The notes: generated by a model from the sequence alone, not told the origin. A stretch of DNA of 39,132 nt from Bacteroidales bacterium (GCA_017451395.1 JAFSPR010000123.1:1-39132); one strand, 5' to 3'. Numbered from the stretch's first letter, positions 8,324 through 17,169 are shown. Translations and numbers: made by a program.

Positions 8324-9493
8324 TTATTTGATGCCGATCTTCTTGAGGATGTCCTTGGGAACGGCGTTCTTGTTTACCAGGATGTTGAGGGTTTTACCCT
8401 TCACGAAGTTTTCTGACATATACCAGATGCCCTTGTATTCACCGGTTTCTCCCCAGGAGTTCTTTATGAGGTAGTACTTGGTGCCGTTCTGGTCCTTGGC
8501 TATGCCGTAGAGGTGCATACCGTGGTCGTCGGTGGAAGTTTTTTCGTCGTAGTAGTCCTGACGGAGTTCCTGGGTTACTTCGATTTCCTTCACGGAAATC
8601 TTCTCTGCGGGCTTTTCCTCCGCTTTGCCAACCCAGCGCTCCTGGTCTGAGCCGGAAGTTGCAAGGGCTTCCATATCTATGAGGATGGCAAGGCCGTCAC
8701 GGGTGAAACCGGGCTCCGAGACGTCTCCGCCCCAGGCTACGGTGAAACCCTTTTCTATTGCATTGTCTATGATGGCCATAAATTCATCAAGCGGAACATT
8801 CCAGGAAGGGGTGCAGCGCCAGTTGTCCTCAACCTCCATGGCAAAGGCGGTATAGAAGGGATGGTGGGTGTAGGAAGTGAAGCCGATATAATCGTCAAGG
8901 TTGATTCCAAGGGCGTCTCCCTTGATTATCTTGTCTTCAGGAATATCACCCATATAGGCGTTAAGGATACCTTCAACGCCTTTGGGCCATACCTTGGTGA
9001 GTTTCCTGTTGGGGTTTTTCACCACTGCGTCCACATAACCCTTGAGCACGGCGTCAAGTTCTGCCTGGACAGGTTTGTCGTAGCCGTACTGGAAGCCGGA
9101 ATAATCTCCCTGGCTTACAAGGCCGTATGTCTTTGCAACCTCCAGGACATCTCCGAAGTCTGATCCGGCGGCGAAGTTGAGTTTGCCGTCCATACGGACA
9201 TACTTTATGGCGCGGTCATAATATGCCTTCCTTACAACGAACATCTCTGAAAAATCCGGATACAGCGAGGGATCTTTCAGGTTCTTTGCCTTGATTATCT
9301 CACTCTCAAGGAAGGATATGGTGCTGAAACACCAGCAGGTGCCGCTGCGGTACTGGTCCTTGATGGGGGTGATGGGAATTTCCTTTACGGTTGTGAACTG
9401 ATAGTCCTTTGCCTTGACGGGGCTGGGAGCCCTCTGTGCAAATGTGTTGAGGCAGCATAATGCCAATAGCGCGAGGCTTAGAATCTTCTTCAT
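8324..9493 (-). CDS. C1 family cysteine peptidase, bleomycin hydrolase/PepC-like, secreted
   Basis: 389 aa from the ATG at 9493. A signal peptide of about 20 residues (ending NTFAQ) shows export, unlike cytoplasmic PepC. The active-site Cys lies in RSGTCWCFSTISFLESE (about residue 55); the His is in DDHGMHLYGIA and the Asn in LIKNSWGETG near the C-terminus, so the catalytic residues are all present. The family acts as an aminopeptidase. Earlier in-frame start codons exist, but the signal peptide and the TATTTTTG box 16 nt upstream support the start at 9493. It is first in the operon with pssA, the isomerase-like gene and the S4 gene. Confidence 0.88.
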   Translation of the reverse strand: MKKILSLALLALCCLNTFAQRAPSPVKAKDYQFTTVKEIPITPIKDQYRSGTCWCFSTISFLESEIIKAKNLKDPSLYPDFSEMFVVRKAYYDRAIKYVRMDGKLNFAAGSDFGDVLEVAKTYGLVSQGDYSGFQYGYDKPVQAELDAVLKGYVDAVVKNPNRKLTKVWPKGVEGILNAYMGDIPEDKIIKGDALGINLDDYIGFTSYTHHPFYTAFAMEVEDNWRCTPSWNVPLDEFMAIIDNAIEKGFTVAWGGDVSEPGFTRDGLAILIDMEALATSGSDQERWVGKAEEKPAEKISVKEIEVTQELRQDYYDEKTSTDDHGMHLYGIAKDQNGTKYYLIKNSWGETGEYKGIWYMSENFVKGKTLNILVNKNAVPKDILKKIGIK

Positions 9494-9509
9494 CTTAAAT
9501 GTATTTTTA

Positions 9510-9517
9510 CAAAAATA
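9510..9517 (-). promoter_or_regulatory. -7 promoter box TATTTTTG for the C1 peptidase operon
   Basis: TAnnTTTG box on the minus strand, 16 nt before the ATG at 9493. It is separated from the divergent plus-strand box by 12 bp. Confidence 0.5.
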
Positions 9518-9529
9518 AGGATTTTTTAG

Positions 9530-9537
9530 TAAATTTG
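9530..9537 (+). promoter_or_regulatory. -7 promoter box TAAATTTG for the lipoprotein-exonuclease operon
   Basis: Perfect TAnnTTTG box, 6 nt before the ATG at 9544. It argues against the longer frame that starts at 9499, since that start would lie upstream of the promoter. Confidence 0.6.
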
Positions 9538-9543
9538 CACCTA

Positions 9544-10611
9544 ATGATGGAAAGAAAAGCATTACTTGCAGCGCTCATTGTTGCTGCACTTGCCATATCC
9601 TGCCGGGAAAAGGGCCCTGAGCCACGTCCTGCAGTGCCTCTGGTGTATACCGTAGCAAGTGATTCGTCAGGTCTTGGCCGCCTTGCCGCACGTGCCGGTC
9701 ACGTTGGCATAAACGGCCGCATAGCGCTGTTTGGGGAACGCGCAGACGGCATCTACCTTTCACGCCGTTTCCAGAGTGTGGACAGAAGGGATAACATTGA
9801 CGGCCGCGCCCACAGGGATTCCCTTCCTGATTTTGCAGGTGAAACCTTCGACGTAATTATGGACGCCTACAATGAGCCCTATGCCGGTTTTCTCTCAGAC
9901 TCCACCGGGCTTGACAGCCTCCGTGAGACTGCGGTGAGGGGTGCCCTCTTCGCCTGGGACAGCCTGTCGCAGGCAAAGATCATAGTGTTTACGTCTTCCC
10001 TCCACGCCCGTTACGGGATGTTTGACGTGGATACCCTCCAGCAGATGAAAGGCGGCGTGTGCCGTCTTATGTCCCCTGTACGGGAAAGCCTTAAGGCAGC
10101 GGTACGCGGCGGGGCAAAGAACATTGCCGTGTGGGCGTCGGACCCTGTGAGGGAGTCAAAAGTCTACGAGAGCGTGTTTGAGGAGATGGGACTTACCGGC
10201 AGCGTAGTTTCCATCACCCCGGATCCCGCCCTTGACATCTGCACTGAATTCCGCAGCGTCCTCAGGCAGTACAGGCTCACTGGCCGTAAGATGGATGCCC
10301 TTATCCTGGACGGATACGGGAAGGATCCCGCTCCGCTGTGGTCCGAGATTCCCATCATCCGCCGCGCGGCAACGGAGGAGGAAGACGCATTCTCCGCAAT
10401 GCTCCCGGATAATTTCCAGATCCTTGATCCCGGCGCCTGCATCGTGGATGCCGTATACGCCCTTTTACGTGAGGAGAATCTCTTTACGCACAGGATCCAT
10501 CGGCCTTCCGTAAGATACTTCGTAACGGAGGAATCCCTTGAAGGAGGGCTCCAAAAAGTTCCCCTAAGCGCCCAATATGTCCAGTCAGAGTATGTTCCCC
10601 ATATCAATTAG
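9544..10611 (+). CDS. Lipoprotein of unknown function
   Basis: 355 aa. A lipoprotein signal peptide ends at AISC (Cys about 20). No family was recognised. The body has alternating hydrophobic strands and acidic loops (VIMDAYNEP, AKIIVFTSS, AKNIAVWASDPVRESKVYESVFEEMG, DALILDGYG), which would suit a two-lobed alpha/beta periplasmic fold, as in substrate-binding or racemase-like proteins; this is inference only. The exonuclease gene begins inside its last 35 bp, so the two are translationally linked. The start could equally be the next codon, also ATG (9547). Confidence 0.75.
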   Translation: MMERKALLAALIVAALAISCREKGPEPRPAVPLVYTVASDSSGLGRLAARAGHVGINGRIALFGERADGIYLSRRFQSVDRRDNIDGRAHRDSLPDFAGETFDVIMDAYNEPYAGFLSDSTGLDSLRETAVRGALFAWDSLSQAKIIVFTSSLHARYGMFDVDTLQQMKGGVCRLMSPVRESLKAAVRGGAKNIAVWASDPVRESKVYESVFEEMGLTGSVVSITPDPALDICTEFRSVLRQYRLTGRKMDALILDGYGKDPAPLWSEIPIIRRAATEEEDAFSAMLPDNFQILDPGACIVDAVYALLREENLFTHRIHRPSVRYFVTEESLEGGLQKVPLSAQYVQSEYVPHIN

Positions 10612-11233
10612 CCCGGAAGAAATAGCAAAACTTGAACTTGTTTCCTTTCCGGGGGACATTGTGCTGGTAGACTCCCTGAATGACACTTTTTACGCCGCCC
10701 TGCGTTATTTGAGAAGACAGAAGGTGCTTGGTTTTGACACCGAAACCCGCCCCACGTTCTCCCAGGATCAGCATTCCAACGGTACGGCGCTCCTGCAACT
10801 CTCCGGCCCCGGCAGGGCATACCTTTTCCGCGTGCAGAAAACCGGCATTCCCCGTCGCCTTGCCGCCATACTTGCAAATCCTGCAATCCTGAAGGTGGGC
10901 GCCGCTACAATAGACGACATCCGCGGCCTTCAGAAGTACGCCTCTTTCAAGCCGGGCGGCTTTGTAGACCTCCAGTCAAAAGTGTGGGAATACGGAATCC
11001 GTGACAAATCCGTCAAGAAGATGACTGCCATCATCCTCGGCGTAAAGATATCCAAGGCCCAGCAACTGTCAAACTGGGAGGCGGAGCACCTGTCTGAAAG
11101 CCAGTTGCGGTACGCCGCCACAGACGCCTGGGTGTGCCGTGAGATTTATATGAAACTTCTAAAGTCAGAGAAGAATCCGCTATCGGATGAAGAGCTTCAT
11201 CCGGAAAGATACCGTCAGCAAGACAATGGATAG
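10577..11233 (+). CDS. 3'-5' exonuclease, RNase D-like DEDDy type
   Basis: 218 aa, a stand-alone exonuclease domain without HRDC. Motif I is seen in LGFDTETRPTF, motif II around KVGAATIDDIRGL, and motif III in LRYAATDAW with the YxxxD spacing. These supply the acidic residues that bind two metal ions. Bacteroidota homologues are annotated as 3'-5' exonucleases acting on RNA or DNA; the substrate here is unknown. It overlaps the lipoprotein gene by 35 bp and the methyltransferase gene by 8 bp. An in-frame ATG at 10592 would give a slightly shorter protein. Confidence 0.88.
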   Translation: MSSQSMFPISISPEEIAKLELVSFPGDIVLVDSLNDTFYAALRYLRRQKVLGFDTETRPTFSQDQHSNGTALLQLSGPGRAYLFRVQKTGIPRRLAAILANPAILKVGAATIDDIRGLQKYASFKPGGFVDLQSKVWEYGIRDKSVKKMTAIILGVKISKAQQLSNWEAEHLSESQLRYAATDAWVCREIYMKLLKSEKNPLSDEELHPERYRQQDNG

Positions 11234-12419
11234 AATTATTCTCAAGCCGCGCAGGGAGGAATCCATCCTGCGTTATCATCCCTGGGTTTTCTCCGGGGCC
11301 ATCGCACAGATTGTGGGCCATCCCGCAGAGGGAGACCTTGTGAGCGTAGCATCGGCCGATGGAAAGTTCCTTGCCTATGGCCACTATCAGATTGGCTCCA
11401 TAGCCGTAAGGATCCTCAGTTTTGAGGAGGACCCCACAAAGCCAGATTTCTGGCCCCTGATGCTGTCAAGGGCCCTTAAACTGCGTGAGGCAATGGGGCT
11501 GGCGGGATCGGATAAGACCAACTGCTACAGACTTGTGCACGGGGAAGGGGACGGTCTCCCTGGCCTCATTGTAGACTATTATGACGGCGTTTGCGTGCTC
11601 CAGGCCCATTCCGTTGGTATGTTCCGTGCCAAGAACGCCATCGCGGAAGCCCTCCGTGAGGTTTACGGCGGCTCCCTCAAGGCCGTCTACGATAAAAGTT
11701 CCGGCACCGCGCCCTTCAAGGCCGGCCTGGAACTCATCGACGGATATCTTTGGAAGGCTCCGGGTTTTGATGCCGATGAATCAGTGGTCCTTGAGGGCGG
11801 CAACAAGTTCCTCGTGAACTGGAACGAGGGCCAGAAGACGGGCTTCTTCCTGGACCAGAGGGAGAACCGCGCCAGGGTGGGGAAACTAGCCCGCGGCCGC
11901 AATGTCCTTAACCTGTTCTGCTACACAGGCGGCTTCTCCATCTATGCCCTTGCGGGCGGCGCAAAGCACGTGGATTCCGTGGACAGCAGCGCCCGCGCCA
12001 TGGCGATGGTGGACAGAAACGTTGAACTGAACGGCTTCACTCCGGAGCAGCACACTTCATACTGTGCCGATGCAATAGACTTCGTAAAGAACGTCCCTGA
12101 CGGAGCATATGACCTTATGATAGTGGATCCTCCGGCATTCGCAAAGCACAGGGGCGCTCTGAAAAACGCCCTCAGGGCATATCAGAGGCTCAATGCCGCA
12201 GCCATCGCCAAGGTGGCTCCCGGCGGCTTTGTGTTCACTTTCAGTTGTTCCCAGGTTGTGGACAAGGAGGCCTTTGCGCTGGCTGTTTTCTCCGCTGCCG
12301 CGGAAACCGGCCGCAGCGTCAGAATCCTTGACCGCCTGAACCAGCCCGGAGACCACTCCGTGAACATCTATCATCCGGAAGGCGAGTACCTGAAGGGACT
12401 TCTCCTCTATGTAGAATAA
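11226..12419 (+). CDS. RlmI/RlmK-like class I SAM-dependent rRNA methyltransferase
   Basis: 397 aa from the ATG at 11226, which overlaps the exonuclease stop. An N-terminal PUA-type domain (about 1-75, with HPWVFSGAI and GDLVSV) is followed by a connecting domain. The Rossmann-fold methyltransferase has NLFCYTGGFSIYA as its SAM motif I, DSVDSS as motif II and IVDPPAFAKH as motif IV; SCSQ follows. This layout is typical of enzymes that form 5-methylcytosine in 23S rRNA. A start at 11187 is possible but would add 13 residues before the PUA fold. The stop lies at the end of a convergent small-RNA candidate. Confidence 0.9.
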   Translation: MDRIILKPRREESILRYHPWVFSGAIAQIVGHPAEGDLVSVASADGKFLAYGHYQIGSIAVRILSFEEDPTKPDFWPLMLSRALKLREAMGLAGSDKTNCYRLVHGEGDGLPGLIVDYYDGVCVLQAHSVGMFRAKNAIAEALREVYGGSLKAVYDKSSGTAPFKAGLELIDGYLWKAPGFDADESVVLEGGNKFLVNWNEGQKTGFFLDQRENRARVGKLARGRNVLNLFCYTGGFSIYALAGGAKHVDSVDSSARAMAMVDRNVELNGFTPEQHTSYCADAIDFVKNVPDGAYDLMIVDPPAFAKHRGALKNALRAYQRLNAAAIAKVAPGGFVFTFSCSQVVDKEAFALAVFSAAAETGRSVRILDRLNQPGDHSVNIYHPEGEYLKGLLLYVE

Positions 12420-12446
12420 AAAGGGACCGGAGAAATCCCCGGCCCC
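12418..12446 (-). terminator. Intrinsic terminator reading on the minus strand
   Basis: GGGACCGGAG (12423-12432) pairs with CCCCGGCCCC (12437-12446), with two mismatches. On the minus strand it is followed by five Ts that overlap the rRNA methyltransferase stop codon. On the plus strand it is followed by C and A runs, so it does not end the methyltransferase transcript. Confidence 0.55.
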
Positions 12447-12503
12447 CCCAAAAAAACGCAAACTGTTACGGTGACCGATCAAGCCCCGGCTGGCAGATGT
12501 TGT
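12418..12503 (-). ncRNA. Candidate small RNA, about 86 nt
   Basis: A promoter with both boxes (TTG, 20-nt spacer, TACCTTTG) at 12508-12538 points leftward, and a minus-strand hairpin with a T run ends at 12418. No open reading frame fits between them. The predicted RNA would start about 5 nt after the TTTG box. It runs opposite to the end of the rRNA methyltransferase gene. It was not recognised as a known RNA family. Confidence 0.35.
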
Positions 12504-12507
12504 GCTG

Positions 12508-12538
12508 CAAAGGTATACCAGACCGGCTTTGCGGCCAA
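12508..12538 (-). promoter_or_regulatory. Promoter of the candidate small RNA
   Basis: Minus-strand TTG at 12538-12536, a 20-nt spacer, then TACCTTTG at 12515-12508. The spacing matches the Bacteroidota -33/-7 pattern. Confidence 0.4.
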
Positions 12539-12623
12539 GGAACTCCGTGGATGGATCATCCCGCAGTAAGATGCGGATTATCAGGAGTTTACTTTACTGA
12601 AAACAAATTGCAATAAAACAAAA

Positions 12624-12654
12624 ACGCCCCGGAAGCAACTCCGGGGGCGTTTTT
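12624..12654. terminator. Two-way terminator
   Basis: ACGCCCCGGA (12624-12633) pairs with TCCGGGGGCGT (12640-12650), one G bulged. T runs follow on both strands. It lies between plus-strand transcripts from the methyltransferase side and the minus-strand lipoprotein gene that ends at 12677. Confidence 0.85.
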
Positions 12655-12676
12655 GTATGGGATGAAAAAACTGGCC

Positions 12677-13171
12677 TTACAGGATATCCGACAGCCTTCT
12701 GTAAGTGGAGCGTGATACGGTTGAGTGCTGAGTGACCACACCGCCCACTACTTCATCGAAGATGTCTATGGTTTCAATGGTGAGGGTGCTTGCCGTTGAG
12801 GTAAAATGGCCGTATTCAATTTCACGGCCGCCTTCTACCATATATAATACGTTGTCCCGTACAATGAGGTTCTCTTTGGTAAAGAGGGCCCAGACTCCAC
12901 GCACCATATCCCAGGTGTATGTTGAGAACTCATAGACGCTGCCGGACGCGCTGCGGATTGCCAACTGGGAGTCCATCGGCGTTTTGGGATTGAAGGGATC
13001 ACAGTCTGAGATAAGGGATTCTATGACGGTGCCGTTGACGCTGGTTGTCATCTCATTGCGTATGAGGCCCCAGTTGCCTTCAAGGAGCACCTGGTCAAGG
13101 AAAGATTTTCCACAGGATGAAGTGAGACAAAGGCCGATAACGGCTGCAAGAAGGTAAATTATTCTTTTCAT
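12677..13171 (-). CDS. Small lipocalin-like lipoprotein of unknown function
   Basis: 164 aa. A lipoprotein signal peptide ends at LTSSC (Cys about 20). The body starts with a GNWGLIRNEM segment and continues as alternating beta strands ending in RSTYRRLSD, which resembles the small lipocalin-like domains common in Bacteroidota; no specific family was fixed. It is a single-gene unit: its promoter lies 4 nt before the ATG and a terminator follows. The promoter is back to back with that of the YgiQ gene. Confidence 0.75.
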   Translation of the reverse strand: MKRIIYLLAAVIGLCLTSSCGKSFLDQVLLEGNWGLIRNEMTTSVNGTVIESLISDCDPFNPKTPMDSQLAIRSASGSVYEFSTYTWDMVRGVWALFTKENLIVRDNVLYMVEGGREIEYGHFTSTASTLTIETIDIFDEVVGGVVTQHSTVSRSTYRRLSDIL

Positions 13172-13175
13172 ATTG

Positions 13176-13183
13176 CAAAGATA
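13176..13183 (-). promoter_or_regulatory. -7 promoter box TATCTTTG for the small lipoprotein
   Basis: Perfect box with 4 nt (CAAT) to the ATG at 13171, so the transcript is predicted to be leaderless. Confidence 0.6.
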
Positions 13184-13196
13184 GTGATTTCTTGAT

Positions 13197-13204
13197 TATA
13201 TTTG
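13197..13204 (+). promoter_or_regulatory. -7 promoter box TATATTTG for the YgiQ gene
   Basis: Perfect box, 8 nt before the ATG at 13213. A TTG stands 21 nt upstream. Only 13 bp separate it from the divergent box, so the two promoters must overlap in their polymerase footprints. Confidence 0.6.
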
Positions 13205-13212
13205 CATCACTT

Positions 13213-15021
13213 ATGGCAGAGGCATCACAATCATATATGTTTCCCACGTCCGTAAAGGAAGTGGAAGCCCTTGGATGGGATTACATTGACATTATCCTTT
13301 TTTCCGGCGACGCATTCATAGATCATCCGTCCTTCGGAACGGCCGTGATCGCCAGGTGGCTCCAGAAATGGGGCTACCGCGTTGCGGTGGTGCCCCAGCC
13401 CAACTGGAGGGACGACCTCCGCGATTTCCGTAAACTCGGCCGCCCCAGGCTGTATTTCGGCCTTAATTCCGGCGCTATGGACTCTATGGTGAACCATTAC
13501 ACCGCCTCCAAGCGCCTCCGTCACGACGACGCCTATACCCCTGACGGCAAAGCCGGTGCGCGTCCGGATTACGCCGTAACGGTTTACACCAAAATCCTGA
13601 AGGAACTGTATCCGGACATCCCTGTGGTTATCGGCGGCATAGAAGCCTCCCTTAGGCGCCTCACTCACTACGACTACTGGAAAGACTGCCTAATGCCCTC
13701 CGTCCTGGTTACTTCCGGGGCCGATTACCTCTGCTACGGTATGGGGGAACGCCCTATGCTGGAACTGACCAAAGGCATAGAGAAGGGCTGGGCCCCTCAC
13801 CGGATGCAGCAAATACAACAAATTGCTTTTTACAAAACTGGAAAATTACCCGAAGAAGGATTAAAGCTGCATAGTTTTGAAGAGTGCCGGAAGGACAAGA
13901 GAGCCTTTGCGGAGAATTTCCACTGGATAGAGACGCACGCCAATATGATGCATCCGGATACAATCCTGGAGCCGGTAGGGGACGGGTATGTCCAGATAAA
14001 TCCGCCGTACCCGCCGGCAACGCAGGAGGAGATGGATTCATTCTGGGACCTTCCGTTCACAAAACTGCCGCATCCGCGCTACAAGGGCAAGAGAATTCCG
14101 GCGTACGATATGATAAAATTCTCCGTAAACACCCACAGGGGCTGTTTCGGAGGCTGTAACTTCTGCACCATTGCGGCGCATCAGGGAAAGTTCATCCAGA
14201 GCCGCAGCGAGGCCTCCATCCTTAAGGAAGTGAAGGAACTTAACAATCTCCCGGACTTTGCAGGTAATATATCGGACGTGGGGGCTCCTACTGCCAATAT
14301 GTACGGGATGCACGGCAAGAACCTTGAAATCTGCGACAAATGCAAGCGCCGCAGTTGCCTTTTCCCCGCAAGGTGCCAAAATCTTGATTGTGACCATACC
14401 CGCCTTATGGAACTCTATAAGAAGATAGACTCCACCAAGGGCATCAGGCACAGTTATATCGGCAGCGGAATCCGCTACGACCTCTTCCTTACAGAGGACG
14501 GCTTTGTGGACCAGAGTTCCAAGCCTTATCTCAAAACACTAGTGCTAGACCATACTTCAGGCAGGTTAAAAGTGGCCCCGGAGCACACCGAGGATCACGT
14601 TCTCCAGAAGATGGCAAAGCCTACGTTCAGGCTCTTCGAGCGCCTCCGCAAGGAATTTGACAAGATAAACCGCGACGCGGGAACCCACGTGGGGCTTGTC
14701 CCTTATTTTATATCGTCCCACCCGGGGTGCACGCTGAAGGATATGGAATGCCTTGCAAATCACCCTGCCCTTAAGGGTATCTGGATGGACCAGGTCCAGG
14801 ATTTCACGCCCACTCCTATGACCACATCCTCCGTTATGTTCTACAGCGGAATAGATCCAAGGGATATGAAACCGGTGTTTGTGGAGCGCGACCCTGAGCG
14901 TAAAATGAGGCAAAAATCATATTTCTTTAAAAATTCTTCAAAAAAAAGCGGAAAGCCCTTGCAAGGTTCAAAACAAAAGCCTAATATTGCAGGCGGAAAA
15001 ACTAAACCTATCAAGAAGTAA
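13213..15021 (+). CDS. YgiQ family radical SAM protein
   Basis: 602 aa. The radical SAM cluster motif CxxxCxxC is seen in HRGCFGGCNFC near residue 317, after a long N-terminal domain typical of YgiQ (with GDAFIDHPSFGTAVIARWL and VIGGIEASLRRLTHYDYW). A second cysteine-rich stretch (CDKCKRRSCLFPARCQNLDC, near residues 376-395) also fits this family. The exact reaction of YgiQ proteins is not known. The C-terminal tail is lysine-rich and disordered-looking. The start at 13213 is chosen over the upstream TTG at 13192 because the promoter box lies between them. The small acidic-protein gene follows after 2 nt. Confidence 0.92.
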   Translation: MAEASQSYMFPTSVKEVEALGWDYIDIILFSGDAFIDHPSFGTAVIARWLQKWGYRVAVVPQPNWRDDLRDFRKLGRPRLYFGLNSGAMDSMVNHYTASKRLRHDDAYTPDGKAGARPDYAVTVYTKILKELYPDIPVVIGGIEASLRRLTHYDYWKDCLMPSVLVTSGADYLCYGMGERPMLELTKGIEKGWAPHRMQQIQQIAFYKTGKLPEEGLKLHSFEECRKDKRAFAENFHWIETHANMMHPDTILEPVGDGYVQINPPYPPATQEEMDSFWDLPFTKLPHPRYKGKRIPAYDMIKFSVNTHRGCFGGCNFCTIAAHQGKFIQSRSEASILKEVKELNNLPDFAGNISDVGAPTANMYGMHGKNLEICDKCKRRSCLFPARCQNLDCDHTRLMELYKKIDSTKGIRHSYIGSGIRYDLFLTEDGFVDQSSKPYLKTLVLDHTSGRLKVAPEHTEDHVLQKMAKPTFRLFERLRKEFDKINRDAGTHVGLVPYFISSHPGCTLKDMECLANHPALKGIWMDQVQDFTPTPMTTSSVMFYSGIDPRDMKPVFVERDPERKMRQKSYFFKNSSKKSGKPLQGSKQKPNIAGGKTKPIKK

Positions 15022-15023
15022 TT

Positions 15024-15395
15024 ATGGCAGACATTAAGAAGAGACACGTAGTAAGTTTTGAGAAGATGAATGCATTGCATCCGGATCTGGCTGCCGCTTT
15101 TCAGGAGAAATACCCCAAGGGCTTCAGCGATTACCTCAATGACCTTGTCAAATACCCCAAGCCGGACGGCACCAGTTTCTATGCCGTCACGGTAGAAACC
15201 GCAGATGCTATATACCTTGTAAAGATCAATGTCAAGACGGATGACCTTGAGGATGTAGCCCGCTGGCTTGAAGGAGAGGAAGATGCAGAAACCGAGGCAG
15301 TGGCCGGCGGCGCCCCGGATTCCCCTGAAGATTCCGGAGAAACCCTTCCAGATGACAACATCGCCCAGTATTCTTCCGGCGCAGATGATGAATAA
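15024..15395 (+). CDS. Small acidic protein of unknown function
   Basis: 123 aa, no signal peptide, so probably cytoplasmic. Residues 1-75 look folded (FSDYLNDLVKYPKPDG, FYAVTVETADAIYLVKINVK); the last 40 residues are acidic and low in complexity. No family was recognised. It starts 2 nt after the YgiQ gene and its last 8 bp overlap the CLC gene, so it belongs to the same transcript. Confidence 0.75.
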   Translation: MADIKKRHVVSFEKMNALHPDLAAAFQEKYPKGFSDYLNDLVKYPKPDGTSFYAVTVETADAIYLVKINVKTDDLEDVARWLEGEEDAETEAVAGGAPDSPEDSGETLPDDNIAQYSSGADDE

Positions 15396-17151
15396 GTTTA
15401 TATGGGCCCCTCTGAGGGCCCTTTTGCGTAAGGTGCCTGAGAGTACGGCGCTCCTTGGCTTGTCAGTGGTGACAGGCCTTCTTTGCGGTTTGGCCGCGGT
15501 GGCGCTGAAGGTCTCCATACACGTAGTCCAGGGCTGGCTTTCCGGGATAATGCCCGGCAGCCGCCTTCCTTATCTGGTGCTTCCGGGCGTTGGAATGCTC
15601 CTGAGCCTTCTCATTGTGAAGTATCTGGTGAGGGATAATATCGGCCATGGGGTGACAAAGGTGCTGCAGGCCGTTTCAAAGAATGAATCCAAGATAAAGC
15701 GCCACAACATCTGGTCGTCCCTTGTGACAAGCGCCCTTACAATCGGGTTCGGCGGTTCCGTGGGCGCGGAGGCTCCCATCGTGTACACCGGTGCTGCAAT
15801 CGGCTCAAATCTGGGCCGATATACCGGAATGTCCTACCGCGGGATGACGCTTCTTCTTGGCTGCGGCGCCGCTGGTGCCGTGGCGGGCATTTTCAACGCC
15901 CCGCTTGCAGGTGTGCTGTTCACGCTGGAGATCCTCCTTTTCAACCTCTCAATGTCCGGTATACTGCCGCTGCTGCTGAGCTCCATATCGGCCACGCTGG
16001 TCAGTTATCTCTGCCTTGGAAGGGTGAGCCCGTTTGCTGCAACAATTGTGGACTTCCGCATGGGGAATGTGCCGTTTTACCTTCTTCTGGGTATGCTGTG
16101 CGGCCTTTTCTCTCTGTATTTCATACATACAACCCTTGGGATGGAAGACCGCCTGTCCCGCTTTAAGAACCCCTACCTCAAGTGGCTGGTGAGTTCAGTG
16201 GCGCTTGGCCTTCTCATATTTCTATTCCCGCCGCTACACGGGGAAGGCTACAACTTCCTGGGACCGCTCCTAAATGGGCTTGATCCTGAGATTGGGAATG
16301 GTACTCCAATGGGTGTTCTTATGAAATTTGGCTGGGGAGTACCGCTGTTTTTCCTTCTGGTAGCCTTCCTCAAGGTGTTCTCTATGACTTTCACAAACGC
16401 CGGCGGGGGAGTGGGAGGAACCTTCGGCCCCACGCTTTTTGTGGGTGCACTTGTTGGTTTTGTGGTGGCCGATGTCCTAAACCTGATTGCCCCCGGAGCC
16501 GTTCCTGTAGCCAATTTTGTGCTGGTGGGTATGGCTGGCCTCATGGCCGGCGTGATGCAGGCGCCGCTTACCGCCATCTTCCTCATTGCAGAGATTTCCG
16601 GTGGGTATCAGCTGCTTGTGCCGCTTATCCTTACATCGGCCGTAGCATATGGTACAACGCGTATCTTTGAGAAGTATTCCATCTACACAAAGCGTATAGC
16701 CGCGTCCGGAGAACTTCTTACACATGAGGCAGATAAAGCCGTCCTCACTCTCCTCAGGATGGACAATCTCCTTGAAAAGGACTTCCTTACAGTGCGCGTG
16801 GACGACACCCTTGGCCGCCTGGTGGAAGCCGTTGCCTCCAGCGAACGCTCCCTGTTCCCGGTTGTAGATGGCAGGGGACGCTTCCAGGGCTATGTAACCC
16901 TGGCCGATATCAGGAAAGACATGTTCCGCCCGGAGCTGTATGAAGAGCGCCACGTTTTCAATTACCTGAAATCCGCTCCGGAATACGTCCATCCGGAAGA
17001 ACCCATGGACTCCGTGATGCGCAAATTTGAAAAAACCGGCGCCTGGAACCTTCCAGTTGTGGATGATGAGAGGAAATACCTTGGTTTCCTGTCAAAGTCC
17101 AAGATATTCAACGCCTACAGGGAATCCCTCAAAGACTTTTCACAGGACTAG
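15388..17151 (+). CDS. CLC family chloride channel/transporter with C-terminal CBS pair
   Basis: 587 aa from the ATG at 15388; the adjacent ATG at 15385 is possible. About ten or more hydrophobic helices follow the CLC pattern. The segment GGSVGAEAPIVYTG carries the external gating Glu (in place of the usual GREGP), and GIFNAPLAGVLFTLEI and GGVGGTFGPTLFVGALVG supply the other pore motifs. Two CBS domains occupy about residues 455-580 and may sense nucleotides. Because the gating Glu is kept, a proton-coupled exchanger is more likely than a channel; this is inference. The gene overlaps the small acidic-protein gene by 8 bp. Confidence 0.92.
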   Translation: MNKFIWAPLRALLRKVPESTALLGLSVVTGLLCGLAAVALKVSIHVVQGWLSGIMPGSRLPYLVLPGVGMLLSLLIVKYLVRDNIGHGVTKVLQAVSKNESKIKRHNIWSSLVTSALTIGFGGSVGAEAPIVYTGAAIGSNLGRYTGMSYRGMTLLLGCGAAGAVAGIFNAPLAGVLFTLEILLFNLSMSGILPLLLSSISATLVSYLCLGRVSPFAATIVDFRMGNVPFYLLLGMLCGLFSLYFIHTTLGMEDRLSRFKNPYLKWLVSSVALGLLIFLFPPLHGEGYNFLGPLLNGLDPEIGNGTPMGVLMKFGWGVPLFFLLVAFLKVFSMTFTNAGGGVGGTFGPTLFVGALVGFVVADVLNLIAPGAVPVANFVLVGMAGLMAGVMQAPLTAIFLIAEISGGYQLLVPLILTSAVAYGTTRIFEKYSIYTKRIAASGELLTHEADKAVLTLLRMDNLLEKDFLTVRVDDTLGRLVEAVASSERSLFPVVDGRGRFQGYVTLADIRKDMFRPELYEERHVFNYLKSAPEYVHPEEPMDSVMRKFEKTGAWNLPVVDDERKYLGFLSKSKIFNAYRESLKDFSQD

Positions 17152-17169
17152 AGTTTGTCTGAGACCGGA

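Noticed and set aside
9499..9543. Upstream start for the lipoprotein gene (15 extra residues)
   Set aside because: It would begin before the promoter box and would place a charged stretch before the signal peptide.
12450..12620. 6S RNA, tmRNA or RNase P RNA in the gap after the rRNA methyltransferase gene
   Set aside because: The interval is too short for tmRNA or RNase P and lacks their conserved cores; no long 6S-like rod could be drawn. Only the short minus-strand RNA candidate was kept.
14841..15518. 225-codon minus-strand frame across the YgiQ, small acidic and CLC genes
   Set aside because: It is antisense to three well-supported genes, has no promoter box and resembles no family; codon bias of the opposite strand keeps it open.
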